Shown here one piece after another: positions 1-10,182 of a stretch of 64,000 bases of DNA. Positions within the stretch are counted from its first letter, which is position 1. Every line of letters starts with the position of its first letter. The position numbers and the translations under genes are program-made. Origin of the DNA: Paenibacillus psychroresistens (GTDB lineage Bacteria > Bacillota > Bacilli > Paenibacillales > NBRC-103111); contig NZ_CP034235.1 of assembly GCF_009728935.1 (NCBI RefSeq), forward strand, positions 1,377,501-1,441,500. The letters are read 5' to 3'. The notes beneath the pieces are model-generated. The model had not been told where the DNA came from and made no database searches. It was given only the letters and a program-made list of their open reading frames with translations.

Positions 1-1250
<1,250 letters not shown>

Positions 1251-1394
1251 ATAAGACTTGTTATGCAGTCATGTATAAGAAGCAGTGTGTTACCTGGATG
1301 TTTCACAACTCTTCGCTTCGTTTCTAGTTTTCAGGGAATAACTGTCCTGAGAAAGCTTCTTCAACACCGGATTTATTCGCAAATATTGCACTGT
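1251..1394 (+). other. 23S-to-tRNA spacer, no 5S gene
   Basis: This 144-bp spacer runs from the 23S 3' end directly into tRNA-Asn. I see none of the conserved 5S rRNA blocks here or anywhere in the tRNA array, so the 5S gene of this operon is either elsewhere in the operon (for example upstream of 23S, outside the window) or absent. Confidence 0.7.
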
Positions 1395-1470
1395 TCCCTG
1401 ATAGCTCAGTTGGTAGAGCACTCGACTGTTAATCGAGTTGTCGCAGGTTCGAGTCCTGCTCGGGGAGCCA
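1395..1470 (+). tRNA. tRNA-Asn (GTT)
   Basis: Complete cloverleaf with a 7-bp acceptor stem, anticodon loop ctgttaa, T-loop ttcgagt and an encoded CCA. It is the first gene of the array behind 23S. Confidence 0.97.
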
Positions 1471-1474
1471 TTAT

Positions 1475-1565
1475 GGAGAGCTGTCCGAGTGGCCGAAGGA
1501 GCACGATTGGAAATCGTGTAGGCGTCACAAGCGCCTCGAGGGTTCGAATCCCTCGCTCTCCGCCA
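1475..1565 (+). tRNA. tRNA-Ser (GGA)
   Basis: Class II tRNA of 91 nt with a long variable arm, anticodon loop ttggaaa, and encoded CCA. Confidence 0.97.
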
Positions 1566-1574
1566 TTAAGATAC

Positions 1575-1649
1575 GGCCCGTTGGTCAAGTGGTTAAGACA
1601 CCTCCCTTTCACGGAGGTAACAGGGGTTCGAGTCCCCTACGGGTCACCA
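1575..1649 (+). tRNA. tRNA-Glu (TTC)
   Basis: Complete 75-nt cloverleaf, anticodon loop ctttcac, discriminator A and encoded CCA. Confidence 0.97.
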
Positions 1650-1659
1650 AGTTAATTAT

Positions 1660-1735
1660 GGGCGCTTAGCTCAGCTGGGAGAGCATCTGCCTTACAAGCA
1701 GAGGGTCGGCGGTTCGATCCCGTCAGCGCCCACCA
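1660..1735 (+). tRNA. tRNA-Val (TAC)
   Basis: Complete 76-nt cloverleaf, anticodon loop cttacaa, encoded CCA. Confidence 0.97.
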
Positions 1736-1761
1736 TAATTATTTTTAGTAAGATGTAATGT

Positions 1762-1842
<81 letters not shown>

Positions 1843-1850
1843 ATTAGCAT

Positions 1851-1927
1851 GGAGCTGTGGTGTAGTGGCCCAACATGCCTGCCTGTCACGCAGGAGACCG
1901 CGGGTTCGAATCCCGTCAGCTCCGCCA
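1851..1927 (+). tRNA. tRNA-Asp (GTC)
   Basis: Complete 77-nt cloverleaf, anticodon loop ctgtcac, encoded CCA. Confidence 0.97.
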
Positions 1928-1947
1928 TTTTTTAATATTTCAAATAA

Positions 1948-2020
<73 letters not shown>

Positions 2021-2042
2021 CCTTTTTTCTAGCTCTTTATTT

Positions 2043-2118
<76 letters not shown>

Positions 2119-2139
2119 TTTTTGAAAACCTAATATTAT

Positions 2140-2224
2140 GGAGGATTAGTGAAGTGGCTAAACACGGCAGACTGTAAATCTGCTCTCATCGAGTTCGGTG
2201 GTTCGAATCCATCATCCTCCACCA
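2140..2224 (+). tRNA. tRNA-Tyr (GTA)
   Basis: Class II tRNA of 85 nt with long variable arm, anticodon loop ctgtaaa, encoded CCA. Confidence 0.97.
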
Positions 2225-2231
2225 TTAATTT

Positions 2232-2305
2232 AGGGGCATAGTTTAAAGGTAGAACGAAGGTCTCCAAAACCTTTGGTGTGGGTTCAAGTCCTACTGCCCC
2301 TGCCA
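2232..2305 (+). tRNA. tRNA-Trp (CCA)
   Basis: Complete 74-nt cloverleaf, anticodon loop ctccaaa, discriminator G, encoded CCA. Confidence 0.97.
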
Positions 2306-2327
2306 AAGAAAAACAGTTTAATATCGT

Positions 2328-2404
2328 GGCGGTCGTGGCGAAGTGGTTAACGCATCGGTTTGTGGTACCGACATTCGGGGGTTCAATTCCCCTCGTCCGC
2401 CCCA
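2328..2404 (+). tRNA. tRNA-His (GTG)
   Basis: Anticodon loop ttgtggt. The start includes the extra 5' G (G-1) that pairs with C73 in tRNA-His. The acceptor stem has a T-T mismatch at pair 5:68. CCA is encoded. Confidence 0.95.
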
Positions 2405-2438
2405 TTTAAGTTACATACCATAAATGAAATATAATTGT

Positions 2439-2512
2439 TGGGGATTAGCCAAGCGGTAAGGCAATGGACTTTGACTCCGTCACCCCAGGTTCGAATCCTG
2501 GATCCCCAGCCA
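2439..2512 (+). tRNA. tRNA-Gln (TTG)
   Basis: Complete 74-nt cloverleaf, anticodon loop ctttgac, encoded CCA. Confidence 0.97.
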
Positions 2513-2523
2513 TTTATTAACAT

Positions 2524-2598
2524 GCGGACGTGGCTCAGTGGTAGAGCATCGCCTTGCCAAGGCGAGGGTCGAGGGTTCGAATCCCTTCGTCCGCTCCA
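2524..2598 (+). tRNA. tRNA-Gly (GCC)
   Basis: Complete 75-nt cloverleaf, anticodon loop ttgccaa, encoded CCA. Confidence 0.97.
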
Positions 2599-2611
2599 TA
2601 TTTCATTTGTT

Positions 2612-2685
2612 GGCGCCATAGCCAAGTGGTAAGGCAGAGCTCTGCAAAAGCTCTATCCCCAGTTCGAATCTGGGTGGTGCCTCCA
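2612..2685 (+). tRNA. tRNA-Cys (GCA)
   Basis: Complete 74-nt cloverleaf, anticodon loop ctgcaaa, discriminator T, encoded CCA. Confidence 0.97.
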
Positions 2686-2700
2686 TAATATTCAAATTTA

Positions 2701-2789
2701 GCCGGAGTGGCGGAATCGGCAGACGCACAGGACTTAAAATCCTGCGGTAGGTGACTACCGTACCAGTTCAAGTCTGGTCTTCGGCACCA
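2701..2789 (+). tRNA. tRNA-Leu (TAA)
   Basis: Class II tRNA of 89 nt with long variable arm, anticodon loop cttaaaa, encoded CCA. Confidence 0.97.
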
Positions 2790-2810
2790 TTATTTACAAA
2801 GTATTTGTTA

Positions 2811-2887
2811 GGGCCCTTAGTTCAGCTGGATAGAATGTTTGACTACGAATCAAAAGGTCGGGAGTTCGAATCTCTCAGGGCCCGCCA
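2811..2887 (+). tRNA. tRNA-Arg (ACG)
   Basis: Complete 77-nt cloverleaf, anticodon loop ctacgaa, encoded CCA. A second copy at 47928-48004 differs only in the first anticodon base. Confidence 0.97.
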
Positions 2888-2946
2888 TTTTTTATTCCTA
2901 ACTCAATCATCAAGACCAAAAGAATTAACAGGTTACAGTTTCACAA

Positions 2947-3025
2947 GCCGATGTGGCGGAATGGCAGACGCGTTCGACTCAAAATCGAAAGGGAAACCGT
3001 GGGGGTTCGAGTCCCTTCATCGGCA
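2947..3025 (+). tRNA. tRNA-Leu (CAA)
   Basis: Class II tRNA: acceptor gccgatg pairs with catcggc and the anticodon loop is ctcaaaa. The 3' flank is TCA, so CCA is not encoded. It is the last gene of the array. Its 3' end is partly duplicated at 4216-4246. Confidence 0.96.
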
Positions 3026-3026
3026 T
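2993..3026 (+). repeat. att-like direct repeat, copy 1 (tRNA-Leu 3' end)
   Basis: This 34-bp segment covers the variable arm, T-arm and acceptor 3' strand of tRNA-Leu(CAA). It matches 4216-4246 in the same orientation: 13 identical bases at the left, 12 at the right, and a 3-base gap plus substitutions in the middle. The tRNA gene keeps the intact copy, as is usual for integration into a tRNA 3' end. Confidence 0.7.
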
Positions 3027-3037
3027 CATATTTAGGA

Positions 3038-3078
3038 AAGACCTTATGATCTTTATGATCATAAGGTCTTTTTGTTTG
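3038..3078 (+). terminator. Rho-independent terminator of the rRNA/tRNA array
   Basis: Perfect 13-bp stem (3038-3050 with 3058-3070), 7-nt loop, followed by a T-rich run. It ends the array transcript. Confidence 0.95.
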
Positions 3079-3633
3079 TTATGCATGATGAAAGCAATAA
3101 CATTTTGCTAACCTATTAAAAGAATCCTGTGTATCTAATTAAGTATCAGTCAAACACACAGGACTCTACTTAAAACATGAACCGTCCTTTTCAATTATCT
3201 AAGCTAAAACAGATACTTAAGATGGAGGATTTTTAGATTGTATCGGACATTGCATCTTATGCCTAGAACAGTTGCAGCGATTGAGGAATTATTACAATTC
3301 TTCCGAATGAATGAATGGGAAAGGCGCTAGTATTTTGCACAAACGAAGTTAAACCAATGAATCGTATACTTAAGAATGGGCCTGCCTAACATTTCAAAGT
3401 TTCAAGTATACTTCTCATTTGGAGGAATACCCGCAGATGTTCCAAGGAAAACTAATTTTCTTGTCGAATACAATATATCAAGAGTTCATTTTGAAAAAAA
3501 ATGATACGTTATTCAATAGATTTGTACTATAGATCTTGGTATATCTCGACGTATAATAGAAATAGATCGGCTCCTATTCTTGTAAAATGGACATCAAAAA
3601 AGTTAGCAATTTTTTTTTACAAAGGGAGAGTTC
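3079..3633. other. gene-free stretch, probably decayed sequence
   Basis: No convincing gene. Only short open stretches (about 30 codons) with no recognisable product are present, for example near 3239-3329 and 3436-3531. It lies inside the segment bounded by the two tRNA-Leu 3'-end copies and leads up to the truncated kinase gene. I read it as decayed accessory DNA. Confidence 0.5.
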
Positions 3634-4323
3634 ATGAAGCTGCAAAATAAGTTGATGTTGGTTTATTTGATTACGATTCTGCTGCCCGTCGTGGGGTTAA
3701 CCAACTATTTTTTCAAAGAAAATGCTAACCTTATTATCAAACACGTCTCCGAATCCTATCAAAAAGTGCTCATACAAACCAACAGCAGCATTTTTTACAA
3801 CATCCGATTTTATGACAGCATTCTTGATAATTTAACCATATCCGAACCCATCCAGAACGTATTGTCACATCCGGAGGTATACCTCGAAAAAGGGATTTAT
3901 CTCATGAACAAAGAAATTGATCAAGCGGTTCCCTTCATTCAAGCCTATCAGGCTACGGATATCGAGAGCCTCGAAGTTTACTCCATCCGATCGGACACTC
4001 TGACCGACGGCAAATATCTTTTTCCAATAGAACGGTTGCAGGAAAGACTTGGTATGACAGATATTCCGGATCAAAAATTTTGGATATTGGATAAGCAAAA
4101 CGGAATCAATTATTACTCTTTGATCCGGCCAGTACATAGCATCGAACAGTTTCGAAAAATTGGTTATCTCAAGCTTACCATTCAAATTCCGTCGATTACC
4201 TTTTTTTCTTATATCGAAACCGTGGGGGCAGTCACTTCATCGGCATATCCCTCTAAATATATAAGTGATTTACCTCTGGATTATGGGTCACTAGAGTCTG
4301 TATGCAAACTGTACAATCCATAA
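3634..4323 (+). pseudogene. truncated YesM-type sensor kinase, N-terminal fragment
   Basis: The 229-residue reading frame starts at ATG behind GGGAG and has one N-terminal membrane segment (about residues 8-26) and the beginning of an extracytoplasmic sensor domain like those of YesM-family kinases. Full-length relatives are about 580-610 residues. Here the HAMP, histidine (INPHFLFNT-type) and ATPase parts are all missing. The kinase-like sequence stops around residue 194, exactly where DNA resembling the tRNA-Leu 3' end begins (4216); the last 35 residues are translated from that unrelated DNA. It cannot phosphorylate a regulator, so it is called a pseudogene. Confidence 0.75.
4216..4246 (+). 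repeat. att-like direct repeat, copy 2 (degenerate tRNA-Leu 3' end)
   Basis: Starts with gaaaccgtggggg and ends with cttcatcggcat, both identical to the tRNA-Leu(CAA) 3' end at 2993-3026. The six bases between them replace nine in the tRNA. It sits inside the truncated kinase frame and marks its breakpoint. Confidence 0.7.
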
Positions 4324-4387
4324 AATAGTAGTACAATTGAACCTGTGAGACTCAGTTACGAATTATCGATGAAAAGTGGAGTGTGCC

Positions 4388-4984
4388 ATGATGAAAATGA
4401 TTAGAATGAATCCTAAGGTTGATGGATTTCTTAGAAAGGCTAAGAAGTGGAAGGAAGAATTTGAAGCGTTGAGAGATATCGTTCTTGACTGCGAGTTGAC
4501 CGAAGAAATAAAGTGGATGCATCCATGTTACACGTTTCAGAATAATAACATAGTTTTAATGCATGGATTTAAGGACTACTGCGCGCTTCTATTTCACAAA
4601 GGTGTCTTGTTAAAAGATGCCCATGGTATCCTGATCCAACAAACGGAGAATGTACAGGCGGCGCGCCAGATTCGGTTCACCAATGTTCAAGAAATAGCTG
4701 AAATGGAACCCATCTTGAAAGCTTATATTTATGAAGCTATTGAAGTTGAAAAATCCGGTGTGGAAGTGATTTTTAAAAAGACTGCTGAATTCATAATTCC
4801 TGAAGAGTTTCAAAGTAAACTGGATGAAATTCCTACCTTGAAAACTGCTTTTGAGGCACTGACGCCGGGACGGCAAAAGGCATACCTTATTTATTTTACT
4901 GCACCCAAACAATCCAAAACCCGAGTGTCAAGGGTTGACAAATATATGCAGCAAATTCTAGATGGAAAAGGATTAGATGATTAG
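4388..4984 (+). CDS. YdeI/OmpD-associated (DUF1801/OmdA) family protein
   Basis: A 198-residue soluble protein. The N-terminal half carries the DUF1801-like pattern (EIKWMHPCYTFQNNNIVLM near residues 40-60, then ALLFHKG), and the C-terminal half carries the OmdA-like region (LTPGRQKAYLIYFTAPKQ, then RVDKYMQQILDGKGLDD). This matches Bacillus YdeI-type proteins in length and order; the biochemical role of the family is not established. The start is taken at ATG 4388, with GTGGAG six bases upstream; an in-frame GTG at 4376 has no better site. It stands alone between the decayed segment and the first two-component operon. Confidence 0.85.
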   Translation: MMKMIRMNPKVDGFLRKAKKWKEEFEALRDIVLDCELTEEIKWMHPCYTFQNNNIVLMHGFKDYCALLFHKGVLLKDAHGILIQQTENVQAARQIRFTNVQEIAEMEPILKAYIYEAIEVEKSGVEVIFKKTAEFIIPEEFQSKLDEIPTLKTAFEALTPGRQKAYLIYFTAPKQSKTRVSRVDKYMQQILDGKGLDD

Positions 4985-5350
4985 GGCGTATATGCAAACC
5001 TAAAGATTAATTTAACATCAGAGAGCAGACGAATGGTTATATTCGACCTGTTCTTTCTTTATCATGTGCATGACTTAGAATGATTACATTACATATTAAA
5101 GCTTTGCACCTCAAAATAAAAACGCTTACAAAACACTTATTGACATGACGACGCTATGGTTCATGACTCTCCGTTAAACCAATCGGATCGTTGGCGTATC
5201 AGGCTTGCCATCCGTTATTCAAGTACTGAAGTATATATTCGCCCTTGTAACGGATATGGTAAACTGTTGAGGTGCATTTGATTTAATAGTGAGATCATAA
5301 AACAGATTATGTTTCCGGTGTTTGTAAAATGGGAAAGGGGTACTTGCGTT
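4985..5350 (+). promoter_or_regulatory. 366-bp intergenic/leader region with a cre-like site
   Basis: No gene. At 5117-5130 there is taaaaacgcttaca, which resembles a CcpA cre site except for A in place of the conserved G in the left half. A TTGACA at 5140-5145 lacks a clear -10 at the right distance. This region presumably carries the promoter of the downstream kinase gene. Confidence 0.35.
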
Positions 5351-7153
5351 ATGAAGCTTTGGAAAGCGTGGAAGTTAAAAACTAAGCTGGTGCTCAGCTT
5401 TTCTTTCTTATTTGCGTTTTCGATTATTTTGAGCGGGATTTTCTACTATTATAGTAGTGTAAGTGAATTGAAAAAGCAGACATTACAGCTGCTCGATAGC
5501 AACAGCACACAAATTACACGGACTATTGAGCTCTATATTGAAGACATGGAAAAGCTGTCACTTTCCGTATTTAATGACTTACTCGTTCAAACGGTTTTAA
5601 GCCACTCGGAAAAAACCAATGAAGCGGAAGATGCGAGTTTAAATCAACAGATGACTTCTCATTTGTTGAATACAACCGTTTCTTGGCCATCGGTTCAAGG
5701 GATTTTTTTATATCCAGTCGAGAATAAAGCGATTACATACTATTGGGCAAAAAGAGGTCCTTTTTTTGGTTATTCCATTGTGGATGAACCCTGGTATCCG
5801 TATATTGAGACGTATACTCAATCGCCTTATTTATTATGGCCTACGATGACAGAGAACACGATTACTAATTTTCTGGGTGTAAAGGTTTTCTCCTTAATTC
5901 GCGCGATTAATCAAATTCCCACAGGTAAGAAAATAGGTTACATGAAAATGGATATGGACATTAGTGTTATGAAGGATCTTGTTTCGTACATGGAATACGG
6001 AGATGCGCATGACTCAAGTTTATTTATTCTGACTGATCAAGGAAATGTGATATATGACAGTCAGGATCAATGGACTGGTAAAATTATGGAAGGGATCAAT
6101 GTAACGGAGCTAATTGGGAAAAACACTTCTGGGACATTGAATTGGCAAGGGAAATCCTATTTATTTGGTGTCTATAAATCGGATCATACCGAATGGACTA
6201 CTTTGATCTTGAAGCCAATGGATTCTATTACTAAAAGGTTAAAGGAAATTCGCAATACAGTTACGAGTATTGAGTTATTGATTCTGCTCTTAGTTATTGT
6301 AATTGCTTGGTTCATTGCAACTGGGATTACCCGTCCTTTACGGACTATGATTATTACAATGCGTCATGTGGAAAGAGGAGATTTTACTATTCGTTCTTCC
6401 CAAACAGATCATCGTAATGAAATCGGCCAGCTTGGCAGGGTATTTAATCAGATGTTGGATAGCTTACAGGAAATGATCTCACAGGTTTATGTAGCTGAAT
6501 TGCGTGAGAAAGACGCACGACTATTAGCACTTCAAGCTCAAATTAATCCTCATTTTCTGTTCAATACCTTGAATATTCTTAAATCCTTGGGAAGAAAAGG
6601 CGCAACAACTGATGTTGTGGAGGTTACAGAGTCATTAGCTCATTTATTTCGGTACAGCTTATATGATTGGAATGGGACAGTTGAGCTTAGTGAGGAATTA
6701 AATTTGATCCAAAGCTATATTAAAATTCAAACCTATCGGTTTCAAGCTCGATTTACCTATGAGCAGAACATACCGGAAAGACTTTTGAAAGCTCGAATTT
6801 TACGCTTAATGATCCAACCGCTTGTGGAAAATGCAGTGGTACATGGGCTTGAACAGCGCAGATCTGGCGGCTTAATTTCTGTAAATGTTCAAGCGGATGA
6901 TGAAATACTTGAGATTTTTGTGTCTGACAATGGTGTGGGTATAAACATCCAGACTCAAGAGCTGCTCAACCAGAACTTTGCAGAAATCGATATTCATAGC
7001 TCTAATACACAATCGGAACATATGGGGATTGCCTTGTTAAACATTCAGAAGCGTTTGCATTTAATCTATGGAGATAAATATGGTCTATCCTTCTTGCATA
7101 AACCGGGTGGTGGAACCACGATTCGACTTGCTTTACCACTTCACTTTGAATAG
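5351..7153 (+). CDS. YesM-type sensor histidine kinase
   Basis: A 600-residue membrane kinase. Two membrane segments (about 15-35 and 285-305) bracket an extracytoplasmic Cache-like sensor. A HAMP linker follows, then the His_kinase block INPHFLFNTLN with the phosphoacceptor at about H401, and an HATPase domain with N-box PLVENAVVHG and glycine-rich loops near the C terminus. The start is placed at ATG 5351 (MKLWKAWKL) behind GGGG; the upstream in-frame ATG at 5309 would add a non-family tail. The response regulator follows after 18 bp, and importer and glycosidase genes lie downstream. The likely role is sensing an extracellular oligosaccharide to induce that locus; the ligand is not visible. 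Confidence 0.93.
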   Translation: MKLWKAWKLKTKLVLSFSFLFAFSIILSGIFYYYSSVSELKKQTLQLLDSNSTQITRTIELYIEDMEKLSLSVFNDLLVQTVLSHSEKTNEAEDASLNQQMTSHLLNTTVSWPSVQGIFLYPVENKAITYYWAKRGPFFGYSIVDEPWYPYIETYTQSPYLLWPTMTENTITNFLGVKVFSLIRAINQIPTGKKIGYMKMDMDISVMKDLVSYMEYGDAHDSSLFILTDQGNVIYDSQDQWTGKIMEGINVTELIGKNTSGTLNWQGKSYLFGVYKSDHTEWTTLILKPMDSITKRLKEIRNTVTSIELLILLLVIVIAWFIATGITRPLRTMIITMRHVERGDFTIRSSQTDHRNEIGQLGRVFNQMLDSLQEMISQVYVAELREKDARLLALQAQINPHFLFNTLNILKSLGRKGATTDVVEVTESLAHLFRYSLYDWNGTVELSEELNLIQSYIKIQTYRFQARFTYEQNIPERLLKARILRLMIQPLVENAVVHGLEQRRSGGLISVNVQADDEILEIFVSDNGVGINIQTQELLNQNFAEIDIHSSNTQSEHMGIALLNIQKRLHLIYGDKYGLSFLHKPGGGTTIRLALPLHFE

Positions 7154-7171
7154 AAAGGCACAGGTAAAATT

Positions 7172-8659
7172 ATGAGGATTGTTCTAATCGAAGATGAACC
7201 GCTTGCTATGGAGGAATTAATGTACATCTTGAAGCCATATTCTGAACAACATACCTTAGTATGTTATGAGAATGGAGAGGATGCTTTAGAGGGGGCGCTT
7301 AAGGCGGCGCCAGATATCATCATTTCGGATATTAGAATGCCGGGCTTAAGTGGTTTGGAAACCTTGCAGAGGCTCTCCCTAATTAATCCTCAGCTGCAGG
7401 CTATTATGCTAAGTGGTTATAACGATTTTGAATATGCGCGGACTGCGATTAAATTGGGAGCCAAGGAATACATATTAAAACCTGTGGTTGACAAGGAATT
7501 GTATGAGGTTTTGGATCGTTTGATTGCTTCTGTTATTACAGAAGAACATAAAATTCAAATGGCCATGGATTGGTCCTTAACACGAATGATGCATGGCTTG
7601 AATAATAATCAGGAAGCGAAAAGGGAAGAAAATCTTAGCGGGAACTGGTTAATTTGTGTTGTTTTATTGCGGAATTGGAACAGTGAACATACATGGACAC
7701 TTAGCAGCTTGTCTATGAAACTATTCCAAGAATGGCTGCAAACTCAGTTCCTTCACAATACGAAATGCTTTGATATGGATGGGCATATCCGGATTATTAT
7801 GATTCCAGTACTTAAAACAGATAAGGAAAGCAATCTTCGGCAAAAGGTAAATCTTATCCATGATTTTGTCCATAAGCATGAGAAAGTCGTGCACACCGTT
7901 TATCACCTTAAGAAGGATCAGGAAGTCTTTGAGGCTTCCTATCGAATATGTCTGAGATTATTGGAAGATCAAGCTCGACTCGATATGTCTACATTTATGC
8001 CAATCCTTCAACCGCAGAATTTGATATCCGTTTGGGATAGTGTGAGGTTAATTGAACTGCACGTACGAGAGTCCGAATATGCAAAGCTCAATATGGAATT
8101 ACGCCGGATGCTTGATAGCTTGCACCGGGCTGCTATTAATTTGAAACAAATTTCTGTGTTCCTTTCTGATTTTTTCTATGCGCTTAAATATAACTTGAAT
8201 CTTAACAAAAATGACATGGAATCATTCAGTATGGACTCTATGTATGAATTTATCAAAACCTGCGATACCTACAGCAAGCTCCAGGAATGGTTGTTAGGTA
8301 AGCTTGGCGGAATGATGGTAGGCAATACATTGGATAAGAGCAATCCCAAACAAATAATTCCCGTACTCTTGGACTATGTGCAACAGAATTACAGTGAAAC
8401 GATTCATCTTCAGGATTTTGCTGTTAAATATCATCTAAGTACTGGTTATTTATCGAAGCTGTTTAAAGCGGAAACAGGCAGCAATTTCTCTGAATATATC
8501 ATGGAGATTAGAATGAATAAAGCCCAAGAGCTTATAAATGGAGGATACAAAAAAATAGCGGAGATAAGTAAAATGGTTGGGTATGAGGATGCGAAATTCT
8601 TTAGTCAAACCTTTAAGCGCTGGTCTGGGGTTACTCCTCAGGATTATAAAAAGAAATAA
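7172..8659 (+). CDS. YesN-type response regulator with AraC DNA-binding domain
   Basis: 495 residues. The N-terminal receiver has the acidic pair E7/D8, phosphoacceptor D53 (SDIRMPG) and K103. A long, poorly conserved middle follows, then a C-terminal AraC domain with two helix-turn-helix units (NLISVWD...; YHLSTGYLSKLFKAETG; AEISKMVGYEDAKFFSQTFKR). It is the partner of the kinase just upstream and probably activates the importer, rhamnosidase and GH43 genes downstream. A 72-bp element directly after its stop codon recurs after the rhamnosidase gene. Confidence 0.94.
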   Translation: MRIVLIEDEPLAMEELMYILKPYSEQHTLVCYENGEDALEGALKAAPDIIISDIRMPGLSGLETLQRLSLINPQLQAIMLSGYNDFEYARTAIKLGAKEYILKPVVDKELYEVLDRLIASVITEEHKIQMAMDWSLTRMMHGLNNNQEAKREENLSGNWLICVVLLRNWNSEHTWTLSSLSMKLFQEWLQTQFLHNTKCFDMDGHIRIIMIPVLKTDKESNLRQKVNLIHDFVHKHEKVVHTVYHLKKDQEVFEASYRICLRLLEDQARLDMSTFMPILQPQNLISVWDSVRLIELHVRESEYAKLNMELRRMLDSLHRAAINLKQISVFLSDFFYALKYNLNLNKNDMESFSMDSMYEFIKTCDTYSKLQEWLLGKLGGMMVGNTLDKSNPKQIIPVLLDYVQQNYSETIHLQDFAVKYHLSTGYLSKLFKAETGSNFSEYIMEIRMNKAQELINGGYKKIAEISKMVGYEDAKFFSQTFKRWSGVTPQDYKKK

Positions 8660-8670
8660 AAAATAGATAA

Positions 8671-8742
8671 ATGAACCTACCCTAATAGGAAAATGACTCT
8701 ACTTACCAACAAGAGTATAACAAGTATTATTAGGACTGTAAG
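8671..8742 (+). repeat. 72-bp intergenic element, copy A
   Basis: Starts 11 bp after the regulator gene and ends 24 bp before the binding-protein start. It matches 14725-14796 at 60 of 72 positions with no gaps; both begin atgaacctaccct and end actgtaag. The central part differs most. Possible roles are a regulator binding site or an RNA leader element. Confidence 0.75.
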
Positions 8743-8766
8743 ATATATAAGAGGAGGCTAATTTTT

Positions 8767-10104
8767 ATGATTAAAAGAAAAAAAGTGATTACAGCAACGC
8801 TCGCGACGGTCGTGTCTCTGTCATTGGCATTATCAGGCTGCGGCAATTCGACGGACACACCCGCATCGGTGAAACCCGCAGAAAGTGGAGCGGCGGCTGA
8901 AAGTCCTGCGGTAACAACAAGCAGTTCTGCACCTGTAACATTAAAAATGTTTCATTTTCTAGAAGCAGAAGCAGGTCCAACGCTAAAAGATATTAATAAA
9001 CGGTTTCATGAAAAATATCCAAATATTACGATAGAGTATGAAAACGCTCCCACTGACCAGTATCAAACCACTATTAAAACAAGATTTGCCTCAGGTGACG
9101 CACCCGATATTATTGGTGTTTTCCCAGGTACTTGGAAGGATCCGTTTGTCAAAGCCGGTTATTTAATGGATCTTTCGGACAGACCATGGGTATCTAGATT
9201 ACAACAAGGTGCTAAGGATATGGAAAGCAAAGATGGTAAAGTATACGGTTTGCCACTAGATCAAAACGCAATTGGCGTCATCTATAACAAAAAGATATTT
9301 AAAGAATTGAACCTGACTATACCTACAAACTGGAATGAATTTTTACAATTAGCTGAAACCATTAAGGCAGCTAATATTACACCACTTGCGCTTGGAATGA
9401 AGGATCTTTGGGTGACACAAATCATTCCTTATGCTATGGCACCATCAGCTATTTATCGGGATGCTCCGACTTTTGATAAAGACATGTATGACGCTAAAAC
9501 CACATTTGTGAATTCCCCGTGGAAAAAAATGATGGAAGATTACGCATTGCTTGATGCAAAAGGTTATTTTAACAAAGGTCCTTTAGGCACAAGCTATGAT
9601 CAAATGGTTCAATTGATGGCTACGGGTAAAGCAGCAATGGAGATTATGGGGAACTGGGGGCTACCTCCTATTTATGCAGCTAATCCGCAAGCAGATATGG
9701 GCATGTTTCCTCTCCCTTATGCTGAAGAAGGCAAACCAGTGTGGGTTCCATCGGCAATTGCTCTAGGTCTTGGTGGCAATGCAAAGACCAAGCATCCAGA
9801 TGAAGTTAAGCTGTATCTCGATTTCTGGGCTGAACCTGAAAACAATGCCCAGTTATTAACGCAAGCAAAAGCGTTTCCTGTATTTAAGGATGTAAATCCG
9901 GATCTGGATGCAACCTTGAAAGAATTGGTTCCGTATCTGAATGTTGGAACTTATAACTTCCTAGATCAAAATTGGCCGGCTGGAGTACAAGATACAATGA
10001 TGAAGAATATTCAGAGTGTGATGGTTGATGGTGGTAAGACTTTCCCAATTGACAAGATGCTGGCTGAAATGGATAAAGTTTTCACGGAGAAAAAAGGTCA
10101 ATAG
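8767..10104 (+). CDS. CUT1-type sugar ABC transporter, substrate-binding lipoprotein
   Basis: 445 residues. Signal peptide with lipobox LALSGC (lipidated C25), a Ser/Ala/Pro-rich linker, then an SBP_bac_1-type fold (FHFLEAEAGPTLKDINKRFHEKYPN; SGDAPDIIGVFPG; AIGVIYNKKIF; MGNWGLPPI). It captures an oligosaccharide at the outer face of the membrane and delivers it to the two permeases downstream. The start has AGGAGG seven bases ahead. Substrate is not readable from sequence; the neighbouring GH78 and GH43 enzymes suggest rhamnose- or arabinose-containing oligosaccharides. Confidence 0.93.
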   Translation: MIKRKKVITATLATVVSLSLALSGCGNSTDTPASVKPAESGAAAESPAVTTSSSAPVTLKMFHFLEAEAGPTLKDINKRFHEKYPNITIEYENAPTDQYQTTIKTRFASGDAPDIIGVFPGTWKDPFVKAGYLMDLSDRPWVSRLQQGAKDMESKDGKVYGLPLDQNAIGVIYNKKIFKELNLTIPTNWNEFLQLAETIKAANITPLALGMKDLWVTQIIPYAMAPSAIYRDAPTFDKDMYDAKTTFVNSPWKKMMEDYALLDAKGYFNKGPLGTSYDQMVQLMATGKAAMEIMGNWGLPPIYAANPQADMGMFPLPYAEEGKPVWVPSAIALGLGGNAKTKHPDEVKLYLDFWAEPENNAQLLTQAKAFPVFKDVNPDLDATLKELVPYLNVGTYNFLDQNWPAGVQDTMMKNIQSVMVDGGKTFPIDKMLAEMDKVFTEKKGQ

Positions 10105-10131
10105 TTATTAATGATAATAAGAATTGAGCGG

Positions 10132-10153
10132 TCAGGAGAGTAATTTCTCCTGA
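10132..10153 (+). promoter_or_regulatory. intercistronic hairpin between binding protein and permease
   Basis: Perfect 8-bp inverted repeat tcaggaga/tctcctga with a 6-nt loop and no T-run. Such hairpins commonly leave the upstream binding-protein mRNA more stable than the permease part. Similar hairpins occur at two other binding-protein ends in this window. Confidence 0.6.
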
Positions 10154-10182
10154 ATTCTTAATTAAGATATGAGGGAGATTGG

